A DNA stretch of 33,687 bases, taken from the NCBI GenBank assembly GCA_903894145.1, contig CAITPB010000073.1, positions 1 through 33,687 on the forward strand, read 5' to 3'. Below the pieces are notes generated by a model that was given only the letters and a program-made list of their open reading frames with translations, had not been told where the DNA came from and searched no databases. How positions within the stretch are numbered: position 1 is the first letter of the stretch; the number at the start of each line of letters is the position of its first letter. Position numbers and translations under genes: made by a program. Source of the DNA: Candidatus Firestoneibacteriota bacterium. GTDB taxonomy: Bacteria > Oederibacteriota > D2-FULL-39-29 > CAIOVX01. Positions 7,201-17,395 of this stretch are shown here, piece by piece.

Positions 7201-8575
7201 CGAGTTTAGGCACCTTAACCTTTAATTTTAACTTCTTTCTCAGGAAGCTGCCGAATTTTAGCGCGGAGCTTTCTTCCCCGTGCACCACAAAAACCTTGGG
7301 TTTCTTGCTCTTGAAGTTTGAAACCCAGCTTAAGAGCCCTTTGCGGTCGGCGTGGCCCGAAAAACCTCCCAGCGTGTATATTTTCGCGTTTACGGCTATC
7401 TCTTCTCCAAAAATCTTTACCGTCTTATTCCCTTTGATTATGGCGTCGCCGAGCGTTCCTCTGGCCTGAAATCCGGTAAAAACAATGTTACATTCTTTTC
7501 TCCAGAGGTTGTGCTTGAGGTGATGTTTAATACGTCCGGCTTCGCACATCCCGCTCGCTGATATTATTATGGCCCCGCTTTTCACTTCGTTCAAGGCCTT
7601 TGAATCGTCGGCTCTCTTCGCGAATATCAGGCTGGGAAAATCGAACGGTTCCATGCCTTTCTTCATCCTGTTTTTTGTCGTCCTGTCAAAAAAGCCCGTG
7701 TTCGCCCTGAAAATCTCTGTGGCGGCAATGGCCAGGGGCGAATCAACGTAAACCGTAAAACCTTCAAGTTTCTTCTTGTCATAGAGCATGCGGAGCTCAT
7801 AAATAATCTCCTGCGTCCTTTCAATCGCGAAGGCCGGGATTATTATATTTCCGCCGGTATTTTTGGTTTTCTTTATTATGCCTGCGAACTCCTTCACAGT
7901 CTCCTGCCTTGACTTGTGAAGCCGGTCGCCGTAGGTTGACTCCACTACAAGGTAGTCCGTGTCTTTTAGCTTGGTTGGGTCGCTGAGTATCTCCTGTCTT
8001 TCATTCCCGACATCCCCCGAGAAAACCACCCTTTTGTTCCTGCCCTTTTCGGCGTAGCTTATCTCCACTATGGCAGAACCCAGGATATGCCCGGCATCCA
8101 CAAACCTTACCTTGAAACCGTTAACCGGAAACGCTTTGTTGTACTCGCGCGTCTCAAAATATTTCATGCATTCTTCGGCATCGGGAACAGTGTACACCGG
8201 ATCAAGCGGTTCTTTGCCGGCGCGCACTCTTTTGCGGTTCCGCCATTCAAGTTCTATGCTTTCCACATGGGCCGCGTCAATAAACATTATTTTACAAAGT
8301 TCCATAGTGGGTTTTGTGCAAAGTATCTTGCCCCTAAAACCTTTCTTGACCAGCCTTGGGACCAGCCCCGAATGGTCAATATGCGCATGGGTCAGTATCA
8401 GGTAATTGATTTCCGACGGGTCAAAAGCGAAATCCTGATAATTCATTTCTGTCAGGTCTTTAGTCCCCTGAAACATCCCGCAGTCCACCATAATCTTGTG
8501 CTTACCGTCTGATATAAGATACTTTGAACCGGTTACGGTCCTCGCGGCGCCGAGAAAAGATATTTCTATGGACAT
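7181..8575 (-). CDS. Metallo-beta-lactamase-fold beta-CASP RNA nuclease
   Basis: A 464-residue two-domain beta-CASP protein of the CPSF73/YsiG-like RNA-processing type. The MBL metal site is THAHIDHSG (His63, His65, Asp67, His68), with DAGHILGSA and SGDVGNE as later ligands. The beta-CASP insert spans about 205-390 and includes VVESTYGDR, IIPAFAIERTQEI and SASGMCEAGRIKHH. The chain ends with GGFSGHADRKGL and VHGE, the motifs that complete the active site. It has no signal peptide, so it acts in the cytoplasm. GGAGGG lies four bases before the ATG. It sits between tatC and pyrK in one transcript, and the reason is unclear. Known members cleave RNA endo- or exonucleolytically; the specific substrate here is not known. 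Confidence 0.92.
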   Translation of the reverse strand: MSIEISFLGAARTVTGSKYLISDGKHKIMVDCGMFQGTKDLTEMNYQDFAFDPSEINYLILTHAHIDHSGLVPRLVKKGFRGKILCTKPTMELCKIMFIDAAHVESIELEWRNRKRVRAGKEPLDPVYTVPDAEECMKYFETREYNKAFPVNGFKVRFVDAGHILGSAIVEISYAEKGRNKRVVFSGDVGNERQEILSDPTKLKDTDYLVVESTYGDRLHKSRQETVKEFAGIIKKTKNTGGNIIIPAFAIERTQEIIYELRMLYDKKKLEGFTVYVDSPLAIAATEIFRANTGFFDRTTKNRMKKGMEPFDFPSLIFAKRADDSKALNEVKSGAIIISASGMCEAGRIKHHLKHNLWRKECNIVFTGFQARGTLGDAIIKGNKTVKIFGEEIAVNAKIYTLGGFSGHADRKGLLSWVSNFKSKKPKVFVVHGEESSALKFGSFLRKKLKLKVKVPKLGEKAKI

Positions 8576-8587
8576 TGACCCTCCGGA

Positions 8588-9385
8588 CTAAACTTTTTTC
8601 CCGCGTTTTGCCTCTATCTTTGCTTTTCCTTTACCCGTAAAAACCGCGACTATTATCCCCAATTCGTAAAGTAATATCAAGCAGGCCGAAAGCACCAGCA
8701 TAGAAACCGGGGTAGGGTCAGGAGTTATGGCAGCCGAGAATATGACGATGATCAAGATTGCCGCCTTTCTTGAAGTCCTCAGCTGTTTTGCCGAAACAAC
8801 GCCGGCCCGCGCAAGCATTCCTATCGCGAGAGGGAGCTCAAAGGGCAAAGAAAAAACTGCTGTCATCAGGAGCAGGAAATTCGTGAAGCTTCCCATCGTT
8901 ATCATTGGCACGGCGCCTGCGGACGCCCCGTATTTCACGAAGATGTCTATGGTTGCCGGAATAAGCAGGAAATAGGACACGAAAGCGCCGGCGGCAAAAA
9001 ACAAGATTGATCCGAAAGCGACATAAGCCAGAAGAATCCTGTCCCTTTTTGAGAATGCCGGAGAAATAAAAGCGTATGCCTCCCAGGCAAGGACGGGGGA
9101 AACCGCGGCTGCCCCGATAAAAGCGGCTACTTTCATTCCGGCAAAAACCGGGTCAAGAGGCTGGGTGAAGATTAACTTAGGAGCTTCGAGCAGTCCGAAC
9201 TCACCTGCTTTGGGCATGAAATGCTCGAAGAGATACTTAAGAAGCCTTGCAGCGTAGGAATCGAAGAAATAGGGAAATATAAGAGGAATAGTAAAGAAGA
9301 GCAGGAAACATCCGATAACTACCAGAAGCCTCCCGCGAAGCTCTTCCAAATGCCCGACAACCGTCTTGCGTGCGTCCATTCCCAT
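8588..9385 (-). CDS. tatC: Sec-independent protein translocase TatC
   Basis: TatC is the membrane receptor for twin-arginine signal peptides. The 265-residue protein has the N-terminal VGHLEELRGR motif that contacts the RR signal. It has six predicted membrane segments, SPVLAWEAYAFISPAF with the conserved loop, a PFELPL segment with the conserved Glu, and AAITPDPTPVSM. An ATG at 9379 (MDARKT) has better spacing from the AAAGGA Shine-Dalgarno than the ATG at 9385, so the real protein may be two residues shorter. No tatA or tatB is present in the window. It follows carB by 48 bases and precedes the beta-CASP gene by 12. Confidence 0.95.
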   Translation of the reverse strand: MGMDARKTVVGHLEELRGRLLVVIGCFLLFFTIPLIFPYFFDSYAARLLKYLFEHFMPKAGEFGLLEAPKLIFTQPLDPVFAGMKVAAFIGAAAVSPVLAWEAYAFISPAFSKRDRILLAYVAFGSILFFAAGAFVSYFLLIPATIDIFVKYGASAGAVPMITMGSFTNFLLLMTAVFSLPFELPLAIGMLARAGVVSAKQLRTSRKAAILIIVIFSAAITPDPTPVSMLVLSACLILLYELGIIVAVFTGKGKAKIEAKRGKKV

Positions 9386-9433
9386 CCTTTGAATAGTTGA
9401 TTAGAGGGATTTCAAATCTGCGCAAGCAAATAA

Positions 9434-12643
<3,210 letters not shown>

Positions 12644-12656
12644 TTTTTCCCTTTTT

Positions 12657-12689
12657 AAAAAGCCGCGCCCGCCAAACAGCGGACGCGGC
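12657..12689 (-). terminator. Strong intrinsic terminator between the YHS-like gene and carB
   Basis: The minus strand forms GCCGCGTCCGC/GGCGGGCGCGGC with a short TGTTT-type loop, followed by TTTTT. The U run ends only about 14 bases before the carB ATG. It would stop transcription from the upstream gene and leaves no room for a separate carB promoter downstream of it. Confidence 0.85.
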
Positions 12690-12712
12690 CTGAAAACTTT
12701 TAATCAAAGCCG

Positions 12713-13687
12713 CTATTTCTCTTTAGTTGTATCTGCCGCAGGCTCTGCAGCCTTCTTCTTTTTGTCTTCTACAGGCTTTTTTAGTACGGTCCTTAAATAC
12801 ATCTTGTCAGCGTCTATGTATTGAAGAGGACTCGCCTCAAACATGGCTTTGTGCGTGTTACCGCAGAAAAAATAGCTTCTCCCTTCATACCTCGCATCCG
12901 GAAAAGTATTTCTCCCGCGCCCTCTTATCTTGTCCTGCTTGCCGCAAACCTGGCAGGTTACTATTTCCTTTGAATATTTCCACTGGTTCTTTTCGAACTC
13001 TCTTTTCCTTGCCTCGTCAATGAAATAATATCTTACCCCGTGATACTCGGAAGAAGGCGTCTTTTCCGTAACCTTAATGTTTGTTCCCGTAACCGCGCAA
13101 ACCGTTTCGGAAAGTATCGTTGAATCCGCCTCAGCCGGAACAGGAACCTTTTTTACTGCTTCAGGTTTTACCGCCGGAACAGCTGCAGGAGCAACCTGGG
13201 CAGGAACTGCCGGAGCCGTTTGCGCCGGAGCTGCCGGAACTACCTGGGCCGGAGCCATAGGAGCGGGCTTCGCCGGAGTTGCAGGAATAGCCAGCACCGG
13301 AGTTGCAGGAACAGTTTGCGCCGGAACTGCAGGAGCCACCTGCGCCGGAGTTGCCGGAGCCGTCGGCGCCGAAGCTGCTGGAGCCGCTGGAGCCGTCTGC
13401 GCCGGAGCTATAGGAACAGACTGCGCCGGAGTTGCAGGAATAGCCAGCACCGGAGTTGCAGGAACAGTTTGCGCCGGAACTGCAGGAACCGCCTGCGCCG
13501 GAGCTGCCGGAGCCGTCGGCGCCGTCGGCGCCGGAGCTGCTGGAACAGTTACCTCTACTTTTTTTTCTTGAACAACTGATTTAGGGGCTGATTTTTTTTC
13601 AGGCGCCGGCTCGTCTTCATCAAAAGCCTGGCCAAATACTCCGGCAGAAAGGAAAAGTACACCTAGAATTGTCACTATTAACCTCAT
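12713..13687 (-). CDS. Secreted Pro/Ala-rich protein with C-terminal YHS/TRASH-like metal-binding modules
   Basis: I do not recognise a named family for the whole 324-residue protein. The start is ATG 13687 (MRLIVTILGV), with CAGGAGGT eight bases upstream; longer in-frame starts lack a Shine-Dalgarno and the signal peptide. A signal peptide ends near VFG-QA. After an acidic stretch, residues about 37-180 are a low-complexity linker of APAQxVPAxP-type repeats, which includes a duplicated 51-residue block. The C-terminal part has two YHS-like modules. The first (CAVTGTNIK...YHGVRYYFIDEARKREFE) has lost most cysteines. The second (CQVCGKQ...YEGRSYFFCGNTHKAMFE) keeps three Cys and one His. A metal-binding envelope protein is a reasonable inference. 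It has its own promoter (13724-13752) and a terminator. Confidence 0.75.
   Translation of the reverse strand: MRLIVTILGVLFLSAGVFGQAFDEDEPAPEKKSAPKSVVQEKKVEVTVPAAPAPTAPTAPAAPAQAVPAVPAQTVPATPVLAIPATPAQSVPIAPAQTAPAAPAASAPTAPATPAQVAPAVPAQTVPATPVLAIPATPAKPAPMAPAQVVPAAPAQTAPAVPAQVAPAAVPAVKPEAVKKVPVPAEADSTILSETVCAVTGTNIKVTEKTPSSEYHGVRYYFIDEARKREFEKNQWKYSKEIVTCQVCGKQDKIRGRGRNTFPDARYEGRSYFFCGNTHKAMFEASPLQYIDADKMYLRTVLKKPVEDKKKKAAEPAADTTKEK
13271..13487. repeat. 153-bp in-frame duplication within the Pro/Ala linker
   Basis: A 64-base segment at 13271-13334 is repeated without a mismatch at 13424-13487, an offset of 153 bases (51 codons). The identity continues with only three mismatches for a further 36 or so bases (13335-13370 and 13488-13523). 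Around it, shorter 15-18 base units coding for APAQ/VPAxP recur. This is a recent duplication by slippage or recombination that preserved the frame. It is not a CRISPR array. Confidence 0.85.
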
Positions 13688-13723
13688 AAAGGATACCTCC
13701 TGAGGACTGAACTTAACTTCGTA

Positions 13724-13752
13724 ATTATGCCACACATGGCTGAAAAAGTCAA
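13724..13752 (-). promoter_or_regulatory. Sigma70-type promoter of the YHS-like gene
   Basis: The -35 TTGACT (13752-13747) and -10 CATAAT (13729-13724) are 17 bases apart. The predicted start is about 30 bases before the ATG at 13687. It is divergent from the tRNA-Leu promoter at 13777-13805. Confidence 0.75.
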
Positions 13753-13776
13753 CAAATTCATGTTTTTTGAATAACC

Positions 13777-13805
13777 TTGATAATTCAATTTGCTAATGTT
13801 ATTAT
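13777..13805 (+). promoter_or_regulatory. Promoter of tRNA-Leu
   Basis: The -35 TTGATA (13777-13782) and -10 TATTAT (13800-13805) are spaced by 17 bases. The predicted start near 13812 is about eight bases before the mature tRNA. It lies back to back with the YHS-like gene promoter. Confidence 0.7.
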
Positions 13806-13819
13806 TGAAACTCTTAAAT

Positions 13820-13903
13820 GCCGGAGTGGTGGAATTGGTAGACGCAGAGGACTCAAAATCCTCCGACTTCACGGTCATGAGAGTTCGATTCTCTCCTCCG
13901 GCA
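13820..13903 (+). tRNA. tRNA-Leu (anticodon CAA)
   Basis: An 84-base class II tRNA. The acceptor stem is GCCGGAG/CTCCGGC with discriminator A. The D arm includes GGAATTGGTAGAC. The anticodon stem GAGGA/TCCTC encloses CTCAAAA, giving anticodon CAA for the UUG codon. There is a long variable arm (CGACTTCACGGTCATG region), and the T arm is GAGAG-TTCGATT-CTCTC. The 3' CCA is not encoded (TGT follows), so a CCA-adding enzyme is needed. No terminator follows, so it may be cotranscribed with the cyclase gene 73 bases downstream. Confidence 0.97.
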
Positions 13904-13912
13904 TGTAAATGT

Positions 13913-13940
13913 GATTACTGATTGCTTATTGCTAATTCCC
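13913..13940. repeat. Four phased 7-bp degenerate repeats after tRNA-Leu
   Basis: The units GATTACT, GATTGCT, TATTGCT and AATTCCC follow each other in exact 7-bp phase in the 72-base spacer between the tRNA and the cyclase gene. It is a short and degenerate array, noted because other spacers in the window hold 8- and 9-bp arrays. Confidence 0.4.
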
Positions 13941-13975
13941 CTCCTTTCAAGGGTCCGGAGTTTCCCGGGAGTGAA

Positions 13976-14605
13976 ATGCAAACAAAATGGATTGACATAA
14001 CTTTACCTGTAAAGCCGGGAATGCTCAGATGGCCAGGCGACGCTTTAGTCCGCTTTATAAAGATGAAAGAAATGAAAAAAGGCGCACAGAATAACCTCAG
14101 CGCTATCTCTCTCGGGTCGCACACCGGCACACATATGGATGCTCCCCTTCACTTCTTTGCCGGCGGAAAGAGCCTGGATAAAATGCCTTTAGAAGCTGTT
14201 ATAGGCCCTGCCCGAGTGCTTGAGATAAAAGACAAAGAATGCGTGAAATCAGATGAGCTTAGGCGCTTTAATATTCTCAAAGGGGAGCGCATACTCATAA
14301 AGACCGCGAATTCAGGATTTAAGAAAGCACGCAGTTTTCGGGAAAATTTCACATACATATCCCTTGAAGCCGCAAAATACATTCTGTCGCGGGGCGTCAG
14401 GACGCTAGGCATTGATTATCTTTCCGTGGGCGGGTTCAAAAAAGACGGAACTGAAGTACACAGGGCCCTTCTTGGAGCGGGAATCTGGCTGATTGAAGGA
14501 CTGGACCTGAGCGGTGTCAAACCGGGCAAGTATGAGCTGTTCTGCCTGCCGTTGAAAACCGTGGGTCTTGAAGGCGCACCCGCAAGGGTAGTAATAAGAA
14601 AATAA
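13976..14605 (+). CDS. Cyclase-family (kynurenine formamidase-like) metal hydrolase
   Basis: The 209-residue protein belongs to the cyclase/KynB-like superfamily, whose members hydrolyse amides or lactones with a divalent metal, often Zn or Mn. The signature HTGTHMDAPLHF provides the metal ligands (HxGTHxDxPxH pattern), and the downstream GIDYLSVGG...EVHRALL block is also typical. The start is placed at ATG 13976 (MQTKWIDITLPV), with GGGAG four bases upstream; the longer frame from 13922 lacks a ribosome site and matches no family N-terminus. It has no signal peptide. It is one of only three plus-strand genes, and no other tryptophan-catabolism genes are nearby, so kynurenine formamidase activity cannot be assumed. 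Confidence 0.88.
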   Translation: MQTKWIDITLPVKPGMLRWPGDALVRFIKMKEMKKGAQNNLSAISLGSHTGTHMDAPLHFFAGGKSLDKMPLEAVIGPARVLEIKDKECVKSDELRRFNILKGERILIKTANSGFKKARSFRENFTYISLEAAKYILSRGVRTLGIDYLSVGGFKKDGTEVHRALLGAGIWLIEGLDLSGVKPGKYELFCLPLKTVGLEGAPARVVIRK

Positions 14606-14611
14606 AATACT

Positions 14612-14634
14612 GCGGCCTGAAGGCCGGAGTTTTT
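14612..14634 (+). terminator. Intrinsic terminator of the cyclase gene
   Basis: A short GC stem CGGCC/GGCCG with a TGAA loop is followed by GAGTTTTTG, six bases after the cyclase stop codon. Confidence 0.65.
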
Positions 14635-14638
14635 GTTT

Positions 14639-14665
14639 CGGTTGGTAAGGTTCATAAAGTAATCA
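14639..14665. repeat. Degenerate 9-bp repeats downstream of the cyclase terminator
   Basis: Three 9-bp phased units (CGGTTGGTA, AGGTTCATA, AAGTAATCA) resemble the arrays at 1763-1884 and 18540-18584. The rest of the 14606-14835 spacer is AT-rich, holds the two facing terminators and shows no gene. Confidence 0.45.
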
Positions 14666-14790
14666 TTTTTAAAACTATTATATTCTTACCCGACACCTCA
14701 TTTGTGCCTAAACAGGGCATTACCTCATATTTAATCTGCCTTCTTTTCTTTTGTGTCTTGCCTTTTGTAAATAAATTCACAGAATCCCGC

Positions 14791-14818
14791 AAAAAAAAGG
14801 GCCTCCGATAGGAGGCCC
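14791..14818 (-). terminator. Intrinsic terminator after the HMBD-like gene
   Basis: On the minus strand a perfect 8-bp stem GGGCCTCC/GGAGGCCC with loop TATC is followed by eight U residues, 18 bases beyond the stop codon at 14836. It ends the queDE-PHP-HAD-smpB transcript. Confidence 0.95.
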
Positions 14819-14835
14819 AATCTAACTGAGGAATA

Positions 14836-15303
14836 CTATTTCACAGGAACACCTACGATTTTTTTCAGCGGTTCTCCGCATTTCGGGCAGTTCCCCGGAA
14901 GACCGGAGGTGATATTATCCGGCACGCAAGTATAAATCACCCTAAACTTCTTCAACTTTGCGCCTTTATCCGCTTGGCAGGTTCCCGGCTTATCACTTGT
15001 CATCCCGCAGGCCTGACATTTGTAAGTAAAGCTCTTTATCTTTTTTACAAGAGCCTGCTTGCAGGTCGGGCATTTACCCGGCCCGAGAGATTCTATCTTT
15101 TCGTGTTTCTCGCAGCAATACCTTTCCTCTGTTACACAGTCCTTGTCTTTCATCACAGTTTTGTCCGCTGCATTTACTGCAGGAACAGCTGTTGAAACCG
15201 CCGCCGGGGCGGTTCCTGTTGCCGACGCCGGAGTCTTTGCCGTCTCCGCGGAAAGAACAAACCCGAACAAAGAAACAGTAACCGCTACCATAAATGTTCT
15301 CAT
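14836..15303 (-). CDS. Secreted protein with three zinc-ribbon/HMBD-like Cys modules
   Basis: A 155-residue protein with a signal peptide (MRTFMVAVTVSLFGFVLSA-ET) and a short Ala/Pro/Thr-rich linker to about residue 48. Three related modules follow. The first is YCCEKHEKIESLGPGKCPTCKQAL. The second is shorter and altered (YKCQACGMTSDKPGTCQ...AKL). The third is YTCVPDNITSGLPGNCPKCGEPL. The pattern Y-x-C-...-PGxCPxC-xxL is that of the heavy-metal-binding (HMBD) domain found in metal-resistance proteins. The CxxC pairs indicate metal binding, though which metal cannot be told. GGGAGG lies six bases before the ATG, 12 bases after smpB, so it is the last gene of that operon. Confidence 0.75.
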   Translation of the reverse strand: MRTFMVAVTVSLFGFVLSAETAKTPASATGTAPAAVSTAVPAVNAADKTVMKDKDCVTEERYCCEKHEKIESLGPGKCPTCKQALVKKIKSFTYKCQACGMTSDKPGTCQADKGAKLKKFRVIYTCVPDNITSGLPGNCPKCGEPLKKIVGVPVK

Positions 15304-15315
15304 AATTTCCTCCCT

Positions 15316-15783
15316 TTACTTCCTGTCAGTTAAAGCCCTGCGTATCTCCCTGTTCACTTCTCTTTTTTTGATAGTCTCTCTCTTGTCAAAAGCCTTCTTG
15401 CTGCGCCCCAGCCCTATCTCCGCTTTTACCACATTTCCTTTCATATAGATGCGGAGCGGAACCAGCGTAAGATTCCCTTCCGTCAGCCTTCCCATCAGGC
15501 GGTTAATCTCGCGCCTGTGAAGCAAGAGTTTTCTCTTTCTTTCCGGGTCAACATTATTATAGCTGCCGAATGAATACGGGCTTATATGTACATTATATAG
15601 GTAGAGTTCTCCGTTGTCAATGCGGGCAAAACCATCCTTTATATTTACCTTGCCGTCCCGCGCGGACTTCACTTCTGTTCCCGTAAGGGCCAGACCTGCC
15701 TCATACCTTTCCAGGATGGAGTAATCAAATGTCGCCTTCCTGTTGGCGGAAATCAGCTTCTCTACTACCTTTTCATCAGTCAC
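15316..15783 (-). CDS. smpB: SsrA-binding protein SmpB
   Basis: SmpB escorts tmRNA to stalled ribosomes for trans-translation. The 155-residue length is typical. It has the family blocks NRKATFDYSILERYEAGLALTG (read as the N-terminal oligonucleotide-binding core), TEVKSARDGKVNIKDGFA, VHISPY, KRKLLLHRREI and the basic tail GLGRSKKAFDKRETIKKR. The start is GTG 15783, overlapping the HAD gene stop by four bases (GTGA), so translation is coupled. The tmRNA gene is not in this window. Confidence 0.97.
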   Translation of the reverse strand: MTDEKVVEKLISANRKATFDYSILERYEAGLALTGTEVKSARDGKVNIKDGFARIDNGELYLYNVHISPYSFGSYNNVDPERKRKLLLHRREINRLMGRLTEGNLTLVPLRIYMKGNVVKAEIGLGRSKKAFDKRETIKKREVNREIRRALTDRK

Positions 15784-16559
15784 GCGAACCTCGTAAGGTC
15801 AGCAACGCTTTGCAGGACATAATCAGGATGCAGTCTTTTCGGAATCTTTTGAAGGTCCTTTCTTGAAGTAATACCGGTCAAAACAAGGGCTGTTTTCACA
15901 CCGGCTTTCTTTCCGAAAAGAATGTCGGTTTCATATCTGTCCCCGACCACAAGCGTATCTTTAGGAGCATAACCCGTTTGAGCGAGCAGTTTCTCAAGCA
16001 TAAAGGGGCCGGGCTTCCCGACCACAAAAGCCTCTTTCCCCGACGCGGCTTCAACCGATGCGACTATGCTTCCGCAGCCGGGAAACACCGAGTTGTTCGC
16101 ACCCGGGTAGGTCGCGTCTTTATTTGTAGCCATCAGTTTCGCTCCGCCCAATAAAAACTGCTGGGCAGCAAGCAGCTTTTTGAAACTAAACTGCCTGTCA
16201 AGCCCCACAGCAACAAAATCCACTCCTTTCACGGAATGCTTTTCCCTTACTATGCGAGTTCCTGATTTTTTTATTTCATCCCTCAGGCCTTTCGCTCCTA
16301 TCACAAACACCTTCTTCGCTTTCTTCTTTCTTAGAAACTCTCCGGCGGCATACGCAGCGCACATTATTTCTTCAAGTTTTACATTGAAACCCATGCCGCG
16401 GAGCTTCTTTCGGTACTGCGCCCTTGAAAGCAGCGCGTTATTGGTAGCATAAGTTACCGTGTGCCCATTCTCCTGAAGATAGGCAAGCGTTTCAACCGCG
16501 CCCTTGACCACCTGGGATTCCCTGTAAACACAGCCGTCAAGATCAAGAATGAAAAGCAT
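15780..16559 (-). CDS. HAD-superfamily hydrolase, NagD-like (subfamily IIA)
   Basis: A 259-residue cytoplasmic phosphatase-like protein. Motif I is LDLDGCVY (nucleophile Asp6 and acid Asp8). Motif II lies in YATNNALLSR. The C2 cap follows (about 70-180), and motifs III and IV lie in VGKPGPFMLE and VVGDRYETDILFGKKAG. This order and the cap type match the NagD/4-nitrophenylphosphatase/AraL group, which hydrolyses sugar and nucleotide phosphates. The true substrate is unknown. Its ATG overlaps the PHP stop by one base (TAATG), and its end overlaps smpB by four. The tight coupling may only reflect genome compaction. Confidence 0.88.
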   Translation of the reverse strand: MLFILDLDGCVYRESQVVKGAVETLAYLQENGHTVTYATNNALLSRAQYRKKLRGMGFNVKLEEIMCAAYAAGEFLRKKKAKKVFVIGAKGLRDEIKKSGTRIVREKHSVKGVDFVAVGLDRQFSFKKLLAAQQFLLGGAKLMATNKDATYPGANNSVFPGCGSIVASVEAASGKEAFVVGKPGPFMLEKLLAQTGYAPKDTLVVGDRYETDILFGKKAGVKTALVLTGITSRKDLQKIPKRLHPDYVLQSVADLTRFA

Positions 16560-17395
16560 TATCTCGCTCCGGCGCGCAGCCTAAGCTGTTCAACATATTC
16601 GTAAGGAATCAAGATAGTCCCGAGGAGCATCTTATTCTTGCTCATTCCGTGGCAGTCGGAACCGCCGGTCATTGCCAGTCCGTTCGCCTGCGCCATGGCC
16701 TTGTACCTTTCCACGGCGGCAGTATTATGCTCAGTGTGATAAACTTCAATCCCGTCAAGACCCATCGGAATCATGCTCTTCACCAATTCGTCGTTATTGA
16801 GGACCACCGGGTGCGCCAGCACGGCAGCTCCGCCGGCGGCCTTTATCATCCGGATAACTTCACGCGGGCTCATTTTGTGCTTGCCCACATAAGCAGGCCC
16901 GTTTTGGCCGATGTAGCGCCTGAACGCGTCTCCGATAGTTGAGACATGTTTCGCGTCCTTCAAAGCCCTGGCTATGTGCAGCCTGCCGACCGAGGTGTAG
17001 GATTCGGTCAGTTTAAGGACATCTTCCAATTCAATGTTGACATTCTGCCCTTTGAGTTTCCGGATAATCTCTTTTGCCCTCTCCAGCCTTGATTCCCGAA
17101 GCATTTTTAGCGTCGCGGCAAAAACCGGGTCCTTGTGATTGATAAAATATCCGAGTATGTGTATCTCTGCCTGGCCTTCTTCTGCCGACAATTCTATGCC
17201 GGGAATAACTTCTACGCCGGCTTCCTTGCCGAGGAGAAGCGCTCTGTCAAGGGAATCAACCGTATCGTGATCGGTTATGCCGACCGCCGAAAGGCCGACA
17301 AGTTTGGCGTTTAAAATTACCTCGTCAGGGCCAAAAGTTGAATCAGAAGCGTTGGTGTGAACGTGCAGATCAGCATAACCGTTTTTTGTGGTCAT
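16559..17395 (-). CDS. PHP-domain phosphoesterase (RNase AM/TrpH-like)
   Basis: The 278-residue PHP protein keeps the trinuclear metal-site motifs ADLHVHTNASD (His11, His13), GITDHDTVD, PGIELSAEEG with IHILGYF, VLAHPVVL, VYHTEHN and GGSDCHG. A small helical insert (about 100-165) matches the YciV/TrpH arrangement. In E. coli that member trims RNA 5' ends and hydrolyses 3',5'-bisphosphonucleotides. That role is possible here but not proven. The ATG overlaps the queE stop by four bases (ATGA). It lies between queE and the HAD gene, all in one transcript. Confidence 0.85.
   Translation of the reverse strand: MTTKNGYADLHVHTNASDSTFGPDEVILNAKLVGLSAVGITDHDTVDSLDRALLLGKEAGVEVIPGIELSAEEGQAEIHILGYFINHKDPVFAATLKMLRESRLERAKEIIRKLKGQNVNIELEDVLKLTESYTSVGRLHIARALKDAKHVSTIGDAFRRYIGQNGPAYVGKHKMSPREVIRMIKAAGGAAVLAHPVVLNNDELVKSMIPMGLDGIEVYHTEHNTAAVERYKAMAQANGLAMTGGSDCHGMSKNKMLLGTILIPYEYVEQLRLRAGAR

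Noticed and set aside
9237-9425. Small minus-strand frame at the tatC 5' end
   Set aside because: It overlaps tatC in another frame and has no ribosome site or recognisable motif.
13271-13487. CRISPR-like array
   Set aside because: There are only two long copies inside a coding region with in-frame spacing, and no unique spacers of regular length.
13077-13571. Plus-strand frame rich in Gly/Ala, opposite the Pro/Ala linker
   Set aside because: It is a mirror of the repeat in the real gene, which has a signal peptide, promoter and ribosome site on the minus strand.
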